Part shown: positions 51,690-60,161 of the stretch, piece by piece | Numbering within the stretch: position 1 is the first letter of the stretch | Layout: each line of letters opens with the position of its first letter | Source: Phenylobacterium sp. | GTDB lineage: Bacteria > Pseudomonadota > Alphaproteobacteria > Caulobacterales > Caulobacteraceae | Assembly: GCF_030693625.1 (NCBI RefSeq) | Contig: NZ_JAUYAF010000058.1 | Coordinates: 1 to 60,161 of the forward strand | DNA length: 60,161 nucleotides | Reading direction: 5' to 3' | Position numbers and translations under genes: made by a program | Notes under the pieces: model-generated | Told to the model about the DNA's origin: nothing | Database searches by the model: none | The model's input: only the letters and a program-made list of their open reading frames with translations

Positions 51690-53969
51690 ATGAGTCGCGG
51701 TCGCCGTCCCGTCTCCGTTAAGCGCGGCCTGTTGGCCAGTGTGGCGGTCATCATTGTGTCGATGGCGGCGCAGGCCCATGCCCAGTCGCCGGCCAAGCCG
51801 TCGGCCGATGGGCTCGAGGCGGGTCAGCTCTATATGGAGGCCGACCTCGTCATCCGTGACGACAAGAACAAGATCACCACCGCCCGCGGCCAGGCCGAGG
51901 TCCGCTACGAGGGCCGCACCCTGCGCGCCGACGAGCTGGTCTATGACGAGACCCGCGGCGTCGTCACCGCCAAGGGCCAGGTCCAGATCATCAACGAGGA
52001 CGGCAGCGTCGAATACGCCGACGAGCTGACCCTCGATGATCAGATGAAGGCCGGCGTCGCCACGGGCTTCGCCGCGCGCATGGCGCCCGGCATCAAGATC
52101 GCCGCCGCCTCGGCGGTCAAGCGTAGCGACCGCGTCAATGAACTCAACCGCGCCATCTACACGCCCTGTGAGATCTGCGCGCCGGACGGCTCACCCAAGA
52201 CGCCTACCTGGTCGATCAAGGCCGACAAGGTGGTCCAGGACCGCGACCGGCAACTGGTCTACTACCGCAACGCCGTGATCCGGGTGTTCGGCGCCCCGGT
52301 GCTGTACCTGCCGCTGTTCTGGCACCCCGATCCCCAGGCGGTCCGCAAGTCCGGCTTCCTGCCGCCGAAGCTTGGCATCTCCAACCGTCGGGGCCTCAGC
52401 TACGAGCAGCCCTATCTCCAGGTTCTCTCGCCGTCTTCAGATATCACGCTAAGCCCCCAGATTAACACGAAAGTTAATCCGTTCCTGAACGGGCACTACC
52501 GCAAACGGTTCTACTCTGGCTCCGTGGACGCCCGGTTCGGCTACACCTACGACACCGACTTCGACGGCAAGGGCGACGGCTTCGGCGACAACACCAGCCG
52601 CAGCTACATCCTGGCCGCGGGCCAGTTCGCCATCAACGAGAAGTGGGACTGGGGCTTCACCGCCGAGCGGACCTCCGACGACCTGCTGTTCGACAAGTAC
52701 GAGGTCAGCGACGTCTACGCCACGCGCGGCCCCTACCTGGCCGACGATCGCCGCCTGATCTCCCAGGTCTACGCGACCCGCCAGGACCAGCGCTCCTACT
52801 TCTCGGCCGCGGCCCTGTCCTTCCAGGGTCTGCGCCCCGAAGACAATGAGCGCACCTTCCCCATCGTCGGCCCGCTGATCGAGGCGCGTTGGGAGCCGGA
52901 GGCCAATATCGCCGGGGGCCGCCTGCGCCTGCTGGGCTCGGCCGTGGCCCTCACCCGCGACCAGTCTCCTGTCGGGGCTCCGCCCCTGCGCCTGGCGGGT
53001 CTCGACAGCCGCCGGGTCACCGGCGAGGCCGACTGGCGCGCCACCTACACCGCCCCCGCCGGGGTCAGGATCTCGCCCTTCCTGAACATCCGCGGCGACG
53101 CCTACAGCCTCGATGACCTCAACGGGGTCGCAGACACCTCCAAGACCCTGTCTCGCGGCCTCCTGGTGGCTGGCGCCGACATCTCCTGGCCCTTCGTGCG
53201 CCGGTTCTCGGAGTCCACCGTGATCCTGGAGCCCATCGTTCAGGTCGCGGCTTCCCCCGACGCCAAGCAGGTGGTTGTGGCGACCTCGGCCACGGGCGCG
53301 CCGGTCTATTTGAACGAAGACTCCATCGCCTTCCAGTTCGACGAGACCAACCTCTTCCGGGCCAACAAATTCCCAGGCTACGACCTCTATGAGGACGGCC
53401 TGCGCGTGAACGCCGGCGGTCGGGCCTCGGTATTCTGGGACGATGGACGCCGCGCCAGCCTGCTGGTGGGCCGCAGCTTCCGCAACGAGAGCAACGACGT
53501 CTTCTCGCCCCAGAGCGGCCTGCGCCAGACCCGGTCCGACTGGATCGTCTCCGCCGACGCCCAACCGATCAAGGGTCTCTCATTCTTCGCCCGTACGCGG
53601 TTGGATTCAGAAGACTTTTCGGTCCAGCGCGCAGAGGCGGGCGCCAACCTCTCCACGAAGCGCGCCAATGGCTATTTCCGTTATCTGCGTGACCGCGCCG
53701 ACATCAACGGGACCAAGGTGGAGAACCTGGACCTGGGCGGCGATCTCTACCTCACAGAGCATTGGGGCGTCACCGCCTATGGCAACCGCGACCTGGTCCA
53801 GGACGCCTGGGTGATCCGCGACCTCGGCATCACCTATCGCGACGACTGCACCCGCGTGGACATCATTTATCGGCGCGAAGACACTGTAATCGGAAGACTA
53901 GGTCCGACGGAGTCTCTCGCCATACGCCTCACCCTCGCCACATTGGGCGGACCGTTGTATGCGAACTGA
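51690..53969 (+). CDS. lptD: LPS-assembly protein LptD
   Basis: 759 residues with a signal peptide (KRGLLASVAVIIVSMAAQAHAQ). The N-terminal OstA-like domain (about 40-150: YMEADLVIRDDKNKITTARG ... QVQIINEDGSVEYADELTL) is followed by the outer-membrane barrel (TYDTDFDGKGDGF, LPLFWHPDPQAVRKSGFLPP). Cysteines for disulphides are in TPCEICAPDG and YRDDCTRVDI, so the CxxC plus single-Cys pattern of alphaproteobacterial LptD is kept. With LptE (not here) it inserts LPS in the outer leaflet. ATG 51690 follows GGAGGGGG; SurA, its folding chaperone, is next. Confidence 0.94.
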   Translation: MSRGRRPVSVKRGLLASVAVIIVSMAAQAHAQSPAKPSADGLEAGQLYMEADLVIRDDKNKITTARGQAEVRYEGRTLRADELVYDETRGVVTAKGQVQIINEDGSVEYADELTLDDQMKAGVATGFAARMAPGIKIAAASAVKRSDRVNELNRAIYTPCEICAPDGSPKTPTWSIKADKVVQDRDRQLVYYRNAVIRVFGAPVLYLPLFWHPDPQAVRKSGFLPPKLGISNRRGLSYEQPYLQVLSPSSDITLSPQINTKVNPFLNGHYRKRFYSGSVDARFGYTYDTDFDGKGDGFGDNTSRSYILAAGQFAINEKWDWGFTAERTSDDLLFDKYEVSDVYATRGPYLADDRRLISQVYATRQDQRSYFSAAALSFQGLRPEDNERTFPIVGPLIEARWEPEANIAGGRLRLLGSAVALTRDQSPVGAPPLRLAGLDSRRVTGEADWRATYTAPAGVRISPFLNIRGDAYSLDDLNGVADTSKTLSRGLLVAGADISWPFVRRFSESTVILEPIVQVAASPDAKQVVVATSATGAPVYLNEDSIAFQFDETNLFRANKFPGYDLYEDGLRVNAGGRASVFWDDGRRASLLVGRSFRNESNDVFSPQSGLRQTRSDWIVSADAQPIKGLSFFARTRLDSEDFSVQRAEAGANLSTKRANGYFRYLRDRADINGTKVENLDLGGDLYLTEHWGVTAYGNRDLVQDAWVIRDLGITYRDDCTRVDIIYRREDTVIGRLGPTESLAIRLTLATLGGPLYAN

Positions 53970-54039
53970 AAATCGCCACCGAATTGGCCCTTCGCATCGA
54001 CCTGCCCAGGGCCATCGCCTCCAAGGAAACCTTCCACCC

Positions 54040-55380
54040 ATGATGCGTGCGCGTAATGTCACGGGCCGTTCGGCGCGCGGCGCCGCCCTGGCGATCGCCC
54101 TGGCCACCACGGCCCTGCCGCAGGTCCTCTGGGCCCAGGACGCCGCACCTGTGGAGGCGCCTGCCGCCCCGGTGGCGCCGGCCGGGATCAACGAGTCCGT
54201 GGCCGCGGTCGTCAACGACGACATCATCTCGACCTACGATCTGGCTCAGCGCATGCGCCTGCTGATCGCCACCTCCGGCGTGCAGCCGACCCAGCAGAAC
54301 CTGCCCCAGTTCCAGCGCGAGGCCCTGGTGGGCCTGGTGGACGAGCGCCTGCAGCTGCAGGAACTGCGCCGGGTCGAGCGCGACCAGAAGATGGAGATCA
54401 TCGCCACCGACGACGAGGTCACCGAGGAACTGGCCGAGATGGCCAAGGGCAACAACATGTCCCTGGAGCAGTTCCTGGGCAATCTGAAGGTCCAGGGCAT
54501 CGGCGAGGAGACCCTGCGCCAGGAGGTCCGCTCCAACACCAGCTGGCAGCGCTGGATTCGCGGCCGCTACGGCTCGCGCCTTCGCATCGGCGACGATCAG
54601 GTCAAGGCCGTGCAGCAGCGTCTGGCCGCCGCGGCCTCCAAGCCCCAGTACCAGATCAGCGAGGTCTTCATCGACGCCAACCGGGTCGGCGGCATGGACA
54701 CCGCCCTGACAGGCGCCGGCCAGTTGATCACCCAGATGCAGCAGGGCGCGCCCTTCCCCGCCGTGGCCCGCCAGTTCTCCGCCGCCGCCACCGCCGCGGC
54801 GGGCGGCGACGCCGGCTGGATCACCGCCGGCGAGATGGCGCCCGAGATCGACGCCGCCCTGGAGCAGATGCGTCCCGGCCAGTTGTCGCGCCCGATCCAG
54901 GTCAAGGACGGCGTCTACATCATCTATCTCCGTGAGAAGCGCGCCGGCGCGGGCGGCATGATAGTCAACCTCAAGCAGGCCGCCGTCGGCCTGACCCAGA
55001 CCGCCGACCAGGCCGCCGTCGACGCCGCCACCGCCAAGCTGATCGCCCTGCGCGCCACTGTCACCGGATGTGGGGACCTGGAGGCCAAGGCCGGCGGCGT
55101 TCCCGGGGTCGTCGCCGGCGATCTGGGCGAGGCCGAGATCAAGGACCTGGCGCCCGCCTTCCGCGACGCCGCCGAGAGCCTGGCCGCCGGTCAGATCTCC
55201 CAGCCGATCCGCACCAGCGCCGGCCTGCATCTGCTGGCCGTCTGCGCCAAGCGGGCCAGCGGCCAGGAGGGCCAGTCCAGGGAGCAGATCGAGAACCGTC
55301 TGTTCGGACAGCAACTGTCCATGATCGCGCGGCGTTACATGCGTGACCTCCGGAACTCGGCGACAATCGAGACCAAGTGA
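54040..55380 (+). CDS. surA: Periplasmic chaperone and peptidyl-prolyl isomerase SurA
   Basis: 446 residues with a signal peptide (about 1-34, cut near LWAQ). The N-terminal chaperone domain begins NESVAAVVNDDIISTYDLAQRMRLLI, and at least one parvulin-like domain follows (YQISEVFIDANRVGG ... FPAVARQFSAAATAAAGGDAGWITAGEM ... RPIQVKDGVYIIYL, about 206-325), then a second degenerate one with ISQPIRTSAGLHLLAVC. It folds outer-membrane proteins such as LptD. AAGGAAA lies before ATG 54040. It overlaps pdxA by 4 bases. Confidence 0.9.
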   Translation: MMRARNVTGRSARGAALAIALATTALPQVLWAQDAAPVEAPAAPVAPAGINESVAAVVNDDIISTYDLAQRMRLLIATSGVQPTQQNLPQFQREALVGLVDERLQLQELRRVERDQKMEIIATDDEVTEELAEMAKGNNMSLEQFLGNLKVQGIGEETLRQEVRSNTSWQRWIRGRYGSRLRIGDDQVKAVQQRLAAAASKPQYQISEVFIDANRVGGMDTALTGAGQLITQMQQGAPFPAVARQFSAAATAAAGGDAGWITAGEMAPEIDAALEQMRPGQLSRPIQVKDGVYIIYLREKRAGAGGMIVNLKQAAVGLTQTADQAAVDAATAKLIALRATVTGCGDLEAKAGGVPGVVAGDLGEAEIKDLAPAFRDAAESLAAGQISQPIRTSAGLHLLAVCAKRASGQEGQSREQIENRLFGQQLSMIARRYMRDLRNSATIETK

Positions 55381-56384
55381 AGACTGGACCACTCGCGCTC
55401 ACCCTTGGTGACCCTGCCGGCATAGGCCCGGAGATCATCGTCAAGGCGTGGACGCAGCTACGGCAGACCGGGCCCGCCTTCCTTGTGGTCGGCGACAGCC
55501 AGTCCCTGGCTTCGGCTTCGGGCTCCGGCGCGACCATCGTGCGCAGCGTGATCTCGCCCGACGAGGCCGCCAAGGTCTTCCCCGACGCGATTCCCGTTCT
55601 CGACATCCCCCTGCGCGCGCCGGTGGTCTCCGGCCAGCCGACCTCGGCCGCCGCCAAGTCGGTGATCCAGTGGATCGAGACCGCCGTGGGCCTCGCCCTC
55701 TCCGGCCAGGTCTCCGGCGTCGTCACCGCCCCGATCGCCAAGGCCCCGCTCTACGAGGCCGGCTTCGCCTTTCCGGGCCATACCGAGTTCCTCGGCGAGC
55801 TCACCCAGGCCACCCGCTTCGACGGCGCGCGCGGCCCCATCATGATGCTCGCGGTGCCGGGCCTGCGCACGACCCTGGTCACCGTCCACGAGCCAATCTC
55901 CCAGGTCGCCGCGGCCCTGAGCATCGAGAAGGTGGTCAATGCCGGCCTGGTGACCGCCCAGGCCCTGCGCCGGGACTTCGGCGTCGAGGTTCCCCGCCTG
56001 GCCGTCGCCGGCCTCAACCCGCACGCGGGTGAGAGCGGGACTATTGGGCGCGAGGAGCACGAGATCATCGCCCCGGCGATCCGCGCCCTGCGCGACCTCG
56101 GCGTCGACGCCACCGGCCCGGTCCCCGCCGACAGCCTGTTCCCCGAAGAGATGCGCGCCCGCTATGACGCCGCGCTCTGCATGTATCATGATCAGGCGCT
56201 TATCCCTGTGAAAATGCTCGACTTCTGGGGCGGCGTTAATGTGACGCTCGGCCTGCCCATCGTGCGGACCTCGCCCGACCACGGCACGGCTTTCGACATC
56301 GCCGGACGGGGTCTGGCCCGTGCAGACAGCCTGGTCGCCGCCATCCGCATGGCCGACGAGATCGCCACCCGCCGCGCCGCCTAG
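55377..56384 (+). CDS. pdxA: 4-hydroxythreonine-4-phosphate dehydrogenase
   Basis: 335 residues. Pyridoxal-phosphate synthesis: oxidises 4-phosphohydroxy-L-threonine. It opens with LALTLGDPAGIGPEII, holds the metal-binding histidine in FPGHTEFLGEL (about 133-143) and further ligands in CMYHDQALIPVKMLDFWGGVNVTLGLPIVRTSPDHGT. Length and motifs are complete. The start is GTG 55377, overlapping the surA stop by 4 bases; ksgA begins immediately after the pdxA stop. Confidence 0.96.
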   Translation: MKTGPLALTLGDPAGIGPEIIVKAWTQLRQTGPAFLVVGDSQSLASASGSGATIVRSVISPDEAAKVFPDAIPVLDIPLRAPVVSGQPTSAAAKSVIQWIETAVGLALSGQVSGVVTAPIAKAPLYEAGFAFPGHTEFLGELTQATRFDGARGPIMMLAVPGLRTTLVTVHEPISQVAAALSIEKVVNAGLVTAQALRRDFGVEVPRLAVAGLNPHAGESGTIGREEHEIIAPAIRALRDLGVDATGPVPADSLFPEEMRARYDAALCMYHDQALIPVKMLDFWGGVNVTLGLPIVRTSPDHGTAFDIAGRGLARADSLVAAIRMADEIATRRAA

Positions 56385-57200
56385 ATGGACCTCGACCACC
56401 TTCCGCCCCTGCGCGACGTCCTCGACGCCCATGGTCTCATGGCCAAGAAGAGCTTCGGCCAGCACTTCCTGTTTGATCTCAACATCACCCGCAAGATCGC
56501 CCGCCTCGCCGGCGTCGGTGAGGGCGACCACGTCATCGAGGTGGGCCCCGGCCCTGGCGGCCTGACGCGGGCTCTGCTGGAGACGGGCGCCCAGGTGACC
56601 GCGGTCGAGAAAGACCCCCGCTTCCTGCCCCTGCTGGCCGAGCTCGGCGAGGCGGCCAACGGCGCGCTCACCGTCCATCTGGACGACGCCCTGACCGCCG
56701 ACGAGACCGCGCTGGCCGCCGGACGCCCCACCGCCATCGTCTCCAACCTGCCCTACAATGTCGGCACGCCGTTGCTCATCAAGTGGCTGACGGGTCCGTT
56801 CACCCCCACCTCCCTGACACTGATGTTCCAGAAGGAAGTGGCCGAGCGCATCGTCGCGGCGCCAGGCTCCGACGCCTATGGCCGCCTGGCCGTCATCGCC
56901 CAGGCGACGGCGGACGCAAGACTGGTGATGGAGGTTTCGCCCCGCGCCTTCACGCCGCCGCCCAAGGTGACCTCGGCCGTGGTCCACCTGGTTCCCCACG
57001 CCCAGCGCCTGGACCAGGCCCTGCTGGAGAGCTTGCAGACCCTCACCGCCGCAGCCTTCGGCCAGCGCCGCAAGATGCTGCGCTCGAGCCTCAAGCAGCT
57101 GGGGGGCGAGACGATCTGCGAGGCGGCCGGCATCGACCCGTCACGCCGGGCCGAGACCCTGGATGTGGAAGAATTCCTGAAGTTGGCCCGCGCCCGTTAG
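56385..57200 (+). CDS. ksgA: 16S rRNA (adenine1518-N6/adenine1519-N6)-dimethyltransferase
   Basis: 271 residues. RsmA/KsgA dimethylates two adenines in helix 45 of 16S rRNA. The motifs are KKSFGQHFLFDLNITRKIARLAG, the SAM site VIEVGPGPGGLTRALLETG (about 45-63) and NLPYNVGTPLL (the NLPY catalytic motif). The start ATG follows the pdxA stop with no gap. Its stop overlaps the convergent gene by 4 bases, closing the lptF-to-ksgA run. Confidence 0.97.
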   Translation: MDLDHLPPLRDVLDAHGLMAKKSFGQHFLFDLNITRKIARLAGVGEGDHVIEVGPGPGGLTRALLETGAQVTAVEKDPRFLPLLAELGEAANGALTVHLDDALTADETALAAGRPTAIVSNLPYNVGTPLLIKWLTGPFTPTSLTLMFQKEVAERIVAAPGSDAYGRLAVIAQATADARLVMEVSPRAFTPPPKVTSAVVHLVPHAQRLDQALLESLQTLTAAAFGQRRKMLRSSLKQLGGETICEAAGIDPSRRAETLDVEEFLKLARAR

Positions 57201-57757
57201 CGCGCCAGGTCCACGGCGTCGTTGGTGCAGGCGCTCTCACCCGGACCCTCGCGCAGCCGGCGCCAGTCCGGGCCCCGATCCATCCGCTGCGAGCAACGCG
57301 GCGCCTCGCCCTGCGACGAGAACTCAAGCCCGATGGACTGCCGCTCGCCGTGGCCGTAACCGCGCCCATGGCCACCATATCCATAGCCGCCATATTCGCC
57401 ATAGCCGGCATAGGGCGAGTTGCGGCTCTTGCTCACCGCCACGGCCAGGGTCCCGGTCTCGCCGACCGGGATGACGCTCATGGCCGAGAAGCTGCGATAG
57501 CCCCCGCTTCCGACGCCGACGGTGACCTCGCCATGCACCTTGCGGGGCTCCTCGCCGGGCGTGATCCCGTCCACCCCGTCGTCCTGCAGGGTGGGCACGG
57601 GCGAGGCGCGGATGAACTGCTCGATCTGGGCCGCCGTCGCCGGATCGGCCGCCGGGACCGGGGTCGAGGACGCGGTCGCCACGGCCTCCTGCGCCTGGGC
57701 GGTCCCGGCCAGGGCCGCCAGCGTCACGCCGGCCATCCAAAGTCGCATGCGGGTCAT
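57197..57757 (-). CDS. Exported protein with Gly/Tyr/His-rich segment, unknown function
   Basis: 186 residues with a signal peptide (MTRMRLWMAGVTLAALAGTAQA-QE). About residues 115-138 is low-complexity Gly/Tyr/His (YAGYGEYGGYGYGGHGRG). Two cysteines near the end (PRCSQR, SACTND) could be bridged. GAAGGAG precedes the ATG. Function is unknown. Convergent with ksgA. Confidence 0.7.
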   Translation of the reverse strand: MTRMRLWMAGVTLAALAGTAQAQEAVATASSTPVPAADPATAAQIEQFIRASPVPTLQDDGVDGITPGEEPRKVHGEVTVGVGSGGYRSFSAMSVIPVGETGTLAVAVSKSRNSPYAGYGEYGGYGYGGHGRGYGHGERQSIGLEFSSQGEAPRCSQRMDRGPDWRRLREGPGESACTNDAVDLAR

Positions 57758-57825
57758 CGGCGGAACTCCTTCGCCTCCCAGGCTCGCCCGCGATTGCGGC
57801 GCGCTGAGGGCGCGGGTGTTTCAGT

Positions 57826-58593
57826 CTAGCCGATGAGCGAAACCGCGCCATCCCAGGCCAGCTTGGCTCCCACCAGGACCAGCAGGCTGTAGATCACCTT
57901 GTAGAAGGCCTGCCCCGGCACCCGCCGCACCAGCCACACCCCGGCCCAGGTCGAGGCGATGGCCAGGGGCAGCAGGGCCGCGGCGGTCGACAGGCTCTGC
58001 GCCGTCACCTGCCCCAGCGCCAGATAGGCCGGGACCTTGATCCAGTTCACCACCGCGAAGAAGATGGCGCTGGTGCCGATGAACACGTCGCGGGGCAACT
58101 GCTTGGGCAGGACATAGATCTGGAACGGCGGCCCGCCGGCGTGGCTGATCTGGCTGGTGAACCCCGCCGCGATCCCCGCCAGCACGCCCCGCCACGGCAC
58201 GCCCTCAGGCGCCGCCGCCCGCACGGGCGCGCCCCTGCGCTCCAGCCACAGCCGCTGCACGGCGAACAGCACCGAGATCACGCCCACCGCCAGCTCCACC
58301 GCGCCGGGCCTGACAAAGGCCGCCAGGGCGAACCCGGCGAAGATCCCCACCGCCGCGCTGGGCAGCATCAGCCGCAAGATCCCCCGGTCCCAGGTCTTCC
58401 GGAACGCCCACACGCTGACCACGTCCTGCACGATCAGGATCGGCAGGGTGATCGACGCCGCCAGCACCGGCGACACCGCCAGGGCCATCAGCGGCACCGC
58501 GATCACCCCGATGCCGGAAAACCCGCCCTTGGCCAGCCCCAGCAGGATAACCGCCGGCACGGCCAGGGCGTAGAACCACGGGTCGGTGATCAA
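57826..58593 (-). CDS. TSUP-family (TauE/SafE) membrane transporter
   Basis: 255 residues with about eight hydrophobic segments. The TauE/SafE duplicated motif is visible: LLGLAKGGFSGIGVIAVPLMAL (about 18-39) and AGIAAGFTSQISHAGGPPFQIYVL (about 140-163). These proteins move sulphite, sulphoacetate or other sulphur/organic anions; substrate unknown. The start is TTG 58593, overlapping the stop of the upstream 71-residue gene (TTGA), in an operon of small genes. Confidence 0.88.
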   Translation of the reverse strand: MITDPWFYALAVPAVILLGLAKGGFSGIGVIAVPLMALAVSPVLAASITLPILIVQDVVSVWAFRKTWDRGILRLMLPSAAVGIFAGFALAAFVRPGAVELAVGVISVLFAVQRLWLERRGAPVRAAAPEGVPWRGVLAGIAAGFTSQISHAGGPPFQIYVLPKQLPRDVFIGTSAIFFAVVNWIKVPAYLALGQVTAQSLSTAAALLPLAIASTWAGVWLVRRVPGQAFYKVIYSLLVLVGAKLAWDGAVSLIG

Positions 58594-58805
58594 CGCCGGC
58601 GGCCCGTCACGTCGGAGCCGGTCATGATGTCGGTGTCGGGACCCCCGTCACGGATGGTCTTGTCGCGGTAGATCACCGCCCCGATCAGGTTGGGCGTCCG
58701 TCGGATGGCGGCGCAGAAGTCATCCCAGTGCTCGCTCGGAACCCACAGGCACGGGCTGCGCGGATCCTCGTCGATGGCCAGGTCCACCAGGTCGCGGATG
58801 GTCAT
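58590..58805 (-). CDS. Small hypothetical protein
   Basis: 71 residues, soluble: TIRDLVDLAIDEDPRSPCLWVPSEHW then DDFCAAIRRTPNLIGAVIYRD. It is coupled at both ends by 4-base overlaps (SRPBCC gene upstream, TSUP gene downstream), which supports it being real. No domain recognised. Confidence 0.65.
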   Translation of the reverse strand: MTIRDLVDLAIDEDPRSPCLWVPSEHWDDFCAAIRRTPNLIGAVIYRDKTIRDGGPDTDIMTGSDVTGRRR

Positions 58806-59248
58806 GCCGCCAGCGCCGCTACTCGCGCCGCCAGGGCCACATTCACCGCCTCGTAGGCCGGGACGAAATCCCGCGCGATCTGCGCCTTGGAAAAGGTCAG
58901 CGCGATCAGCCCCGCCAGGTCCTCGCCATGCAGCACCCGCGTGCCGCCGGGCGCGGCCTCCAGGGTGAAGTGATGCCGCCCCCGGAACAGCAGCGGCACA
59001 TGCCCGGCCCAGGCCAGGGCCTTGCCCGGCTCACAGGCCACAAGGGTCACCGTCTGGGAAATCGTCGCGCCGGGCTTGGCCGAGGCCAGGTTGCGGAACA
59101 CCATGGGGATCTTCGCCCCCAACACCGCCTGCCCGTGGGCCTCCAGGTTCAGCGGGTTCCACGCCGGGTAGCTGGCGAAGTCGGCCAGCACCGCCCACAC
59201 CGCCTGCGGCGTGGCCTCGATCACCGCCTGGGTCCTGATCTGGTGCAT
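58802..59248 (-). CDS. SRPBCC-family (START-like) protein
   Basis: 148 residues. The N-terminus HQIRTQAVIEATPQAVWAVLADFASYPAWNPL is the classical opening of the polyketide-cyclase/START-like SRPBCC fold, with GTRVLHGEDLAGLIALTFSKA later. Such proteins bind hydrophobic ligands. ATG 59248 is chosen over a longer frame because the domain begins there. It starts 2 bases after the upstream gene's stop. Confidence 0.85.
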   Translation of the reverse strand: MHQIRTQAVIEATPQAVWAVLADFASYPAWNPLNLEAHGQAVLGAKIPMVFRNLASAKPGATISQTVTLVACEPGKALAWAGHVPLLFRGRHHFTLEAAPGGTRVLHGEDLAGLIALTFSKAQIARDFVPAYEAVNVALAARVAALAA

Positions 59249-59250
59249 CC

Positions 59251-59739
59251 CTAAACCCCCTTGCCGCCCAGGCCATGCGCGCGCCGGCCCCACTGGTTGC
59301 ACGCCTCCAGGAACTTGGTGACGGCGCCCGCCCCCCCGATCGCGGCCTTGGGCACCACCACCGGGTCGCCGCGGTCCAGGATCAGCACCACCTGCCCCGG
59401 CGCCTCGCGGATCATCGCCACCCTGGCCCAGCTCAGCAGGTCGCCGTCGCCGAGCCGCAGGCCCAGCGGCCCCACCTCCAGGGTCACCTCACGCCCGGCC
59501 GGACCGGGTCGCCCCAGCCACCAGGCCTGGGCCGCCAGACAGGCCAGCCAGAATCCCGCCCCGCCCAGCACCGCGCCCGTGATCCCCAGCACCGGTCCGT
59601 CGCCGAGCGCCCCGAACCCGGCCACCCCCAGCACCGCCGCCCCGGTCATCCCGGGCCAGAACCACAGCCGCCGCGACACCTCGCGCGCCGCCAGCCTGCG
59701 CCCCACCGCCACGTCCTCCGGCGTCAGCACATAGCGCAT
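59251..59739 (-). CDS. Membrane protein with YcxB-like C-terminal region
   Basis: 162 residues with two membrane segments (about 25-47 and 52-72) and a C-terminal part (LSWARVAMIREAPGQVVLILDRGDPVVVPKAA) like the YcxB family, ending in FLEACNQWGRR. Unknown function. In a minus-strand run: it starts 4 bases after the DUF3606 gene's stop. Confidence 0.72.
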   Translation of the reverse strand: MRYVLTPEDVAVGRRLAAREVSRRLWFWPGMTGAAVLGVAGFGALGDGPVLGITGAVLGGAGFWLACLAAQAWWLGRPGPAGREVTLEVGPLGLRLGDGDLLSWARVAMIREAPGQVVLILDRGDPVVVPKAAIGGAGAVTKFLEACNQWGRRAHGLGGKGV

Positions 59740-59743
59740 GGCC

Positions 59744-59926
59744 TCAGCGCTTCTTGCCCAGCTCGACGGCGATGTCCTTCACCATCATGCCGACCTTGCG
59801 ATAGGCGCTGATGATCTGGTCATGGGTCACGCCCCAGCGCTTGGCCCAGTATTCCACCTGGTGCCGCTCCTTGGGATCCAGCCGCGGCGAATCCCGGAAA
59901 TCCCGCTTGCCCTTGGGTTCGGCCAT
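59744..59926 (-). CDS. DUF3606-family small protein
   Basis: 60 residues: RRDFRDSP-type opening then VEYWAKRWGVTHDQIISAYRKVGMMVKDIAVEL, a small helical DUF3606-like protein. ATG 59926 is preferred over the longer frame. It is first in the minus-strand run DUF3606, membrane protein, SRPBCC, 71-residue protein, TSUP. Function unknown. Confidence 0.8.
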   Translation of the reverse strand: MAEPKGKRDFRDSPRLDPKERHQVEYWAKRWGVTHDQIISAYRKVGMMVKDIAVELGKKR

Positions 59927-60022
59927 CTGGGCGCTCCTTATTCTGTTTCGGTCTGGAGTGTCACCGACTCCAGGCCGGGGCAACTCCCTTTCAAGACCAG
60001 CGCCTCCTCTCCCCTATTGAGG

Positions 60023-60161
60023 CAGGGGAATCGCATATGGCGTTGGAGTCGAAATCTTAGGTCGAAGCGGATTCTGCAGATGTCTCCTTGGTGTTTGGAG
60101 ACGGGGTTGTGGGGACGTTTTCTGACTACTTTGGGGCCGTGTCAGACCCTCGTGCCGGTAA
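60023..60161 (+). mobile_element. Left part of a putative ISAs1-family insertion sequence (runs off the window)
   Basis: Base composition drops relative to neighbours. CAGGGGAATCGC at 60023 could be the start of the left inverted repeat, since ISAs1-family ends often begin CAGGG (recalled). The frame from 60061 continues to the window end and reads a transposase N-terminus. The right end and target duplication are outside, so the boundary is a guess. Confidence 0.45.
60091..60161 (+). CDS. ISAs1-family transposase, N-terminal fragment (cut by window edge)
   Basis: From GTG 60091 the frame reads VFGDGVVGTFSDYFGAVSDP then RAG before the edge. The S-D-Y-F-x-A-V-x-D-P-R motif is typical of the DDE_Tnp_1-associated N-terminus of ISAs1-type transposases. 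TTG 60088 and GTG 60061 are alternative starts. Only 23 codons are visible. Confidence 0.5.
   Translation, partial: MFGDGVVGTFSDYFGAVSDPRAG

Overview
The window is a high-GC alphaproteobacterial chromosome segment. Gene content points to Caulobacterales: an hdaA-ppk-ppx run, a Tad/Cpa pilus block, Mg-type HemB, Bpt, 5-aminolevulinate-synthase-type HemA, and many 4-base ATGA overlaps. Phenylobacterium or Caulobacter is my best guess, by inference only. I found no rRNA, tRNA or CRISPR array.

Layout. 1-4.1 kb (minus): the 5' end of hemA, then a valine-catabolism operon (acyl-CoA dehydrogenase, 3-hydroxyisobutyryl-CoA hydrolase, an exported methyltransferase-like protein, mmsB). 4.2-8.4 kb: membrane protein, hemB, a Nudix hydrolase, a small secreted protein, two GNAT acetyltransferases and a second MmsB-like dehydrogenase. 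8.5-12.6 kb: motB, bpt and a TonB-dependent receptor. 12.9-18.3 kb (plus): hdaA, ppk, ppx and a 2-hydroxyacid dehydrogenase. 18.3-23.1 kb: a short LuxR-type regulator divergent from an esterase, a 400-base gene-free stretch with repeated small hairpins, yccF-rnd, purM and a small ORF. 23.1-26.5 kb (minus): an acyl-CoA operon with a family III CoA-transferase resembling 2-methylfumaryl-CoA isomerase. 26.6-29.2 kb: ndk and an ABC-F ATPase. 29.3-36.0 kb (plus): six Tad genes (cpaB, cpaC, cpaE, cpaF, tadB, tadC) with no pilin or prepilin peptidase. 36-38.4 kb: LysR regulator divergent from a cytochrome P450, then a REP-like palindrome.

38.6-42.6 kb holds the most interesting locus. It encodes a GT4 glycosyltransferase, a class I methyltransferase, a toroid-like hydrolase candidate (all overlapping) and, convergent to them, a Methyltransf_24-type methyltransferase. 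This gene set matches the mycobacterial 3-O-methylmannose polysaccharide (MMP) cluster (manT, two methyltransferases, mmpH). It suggests an unreported polymethylated polysaccharide pathway in an alphaproteobacterium. A lower-GC 106-codon ORF sits inside it.

42.7-49.2 kb: M28 peptidase, NTF2-like protein, endostatin/lectin-like secreted protein, hydrolases, I78-inhibitor lipoprotein, holC and pepA. 49.4-57.2 kb (plus): an outer-membrane biogenesis and maintenance operon, lptF-lptG-lptD-surA-pdxA-ksgA. 57.2-59.9 kb (minus): exported Gly/Tyr-rich protein, TSUP transporter and small genes. The last ~140 bases appear to enter an ISAs1-family insertion sequence.

Intergenic DNA carries at least four palindromic repeat elements (25.15, 26.53, 38.37 and 46.20 kb), typical of alphaproteobacterial interspersed repeats.
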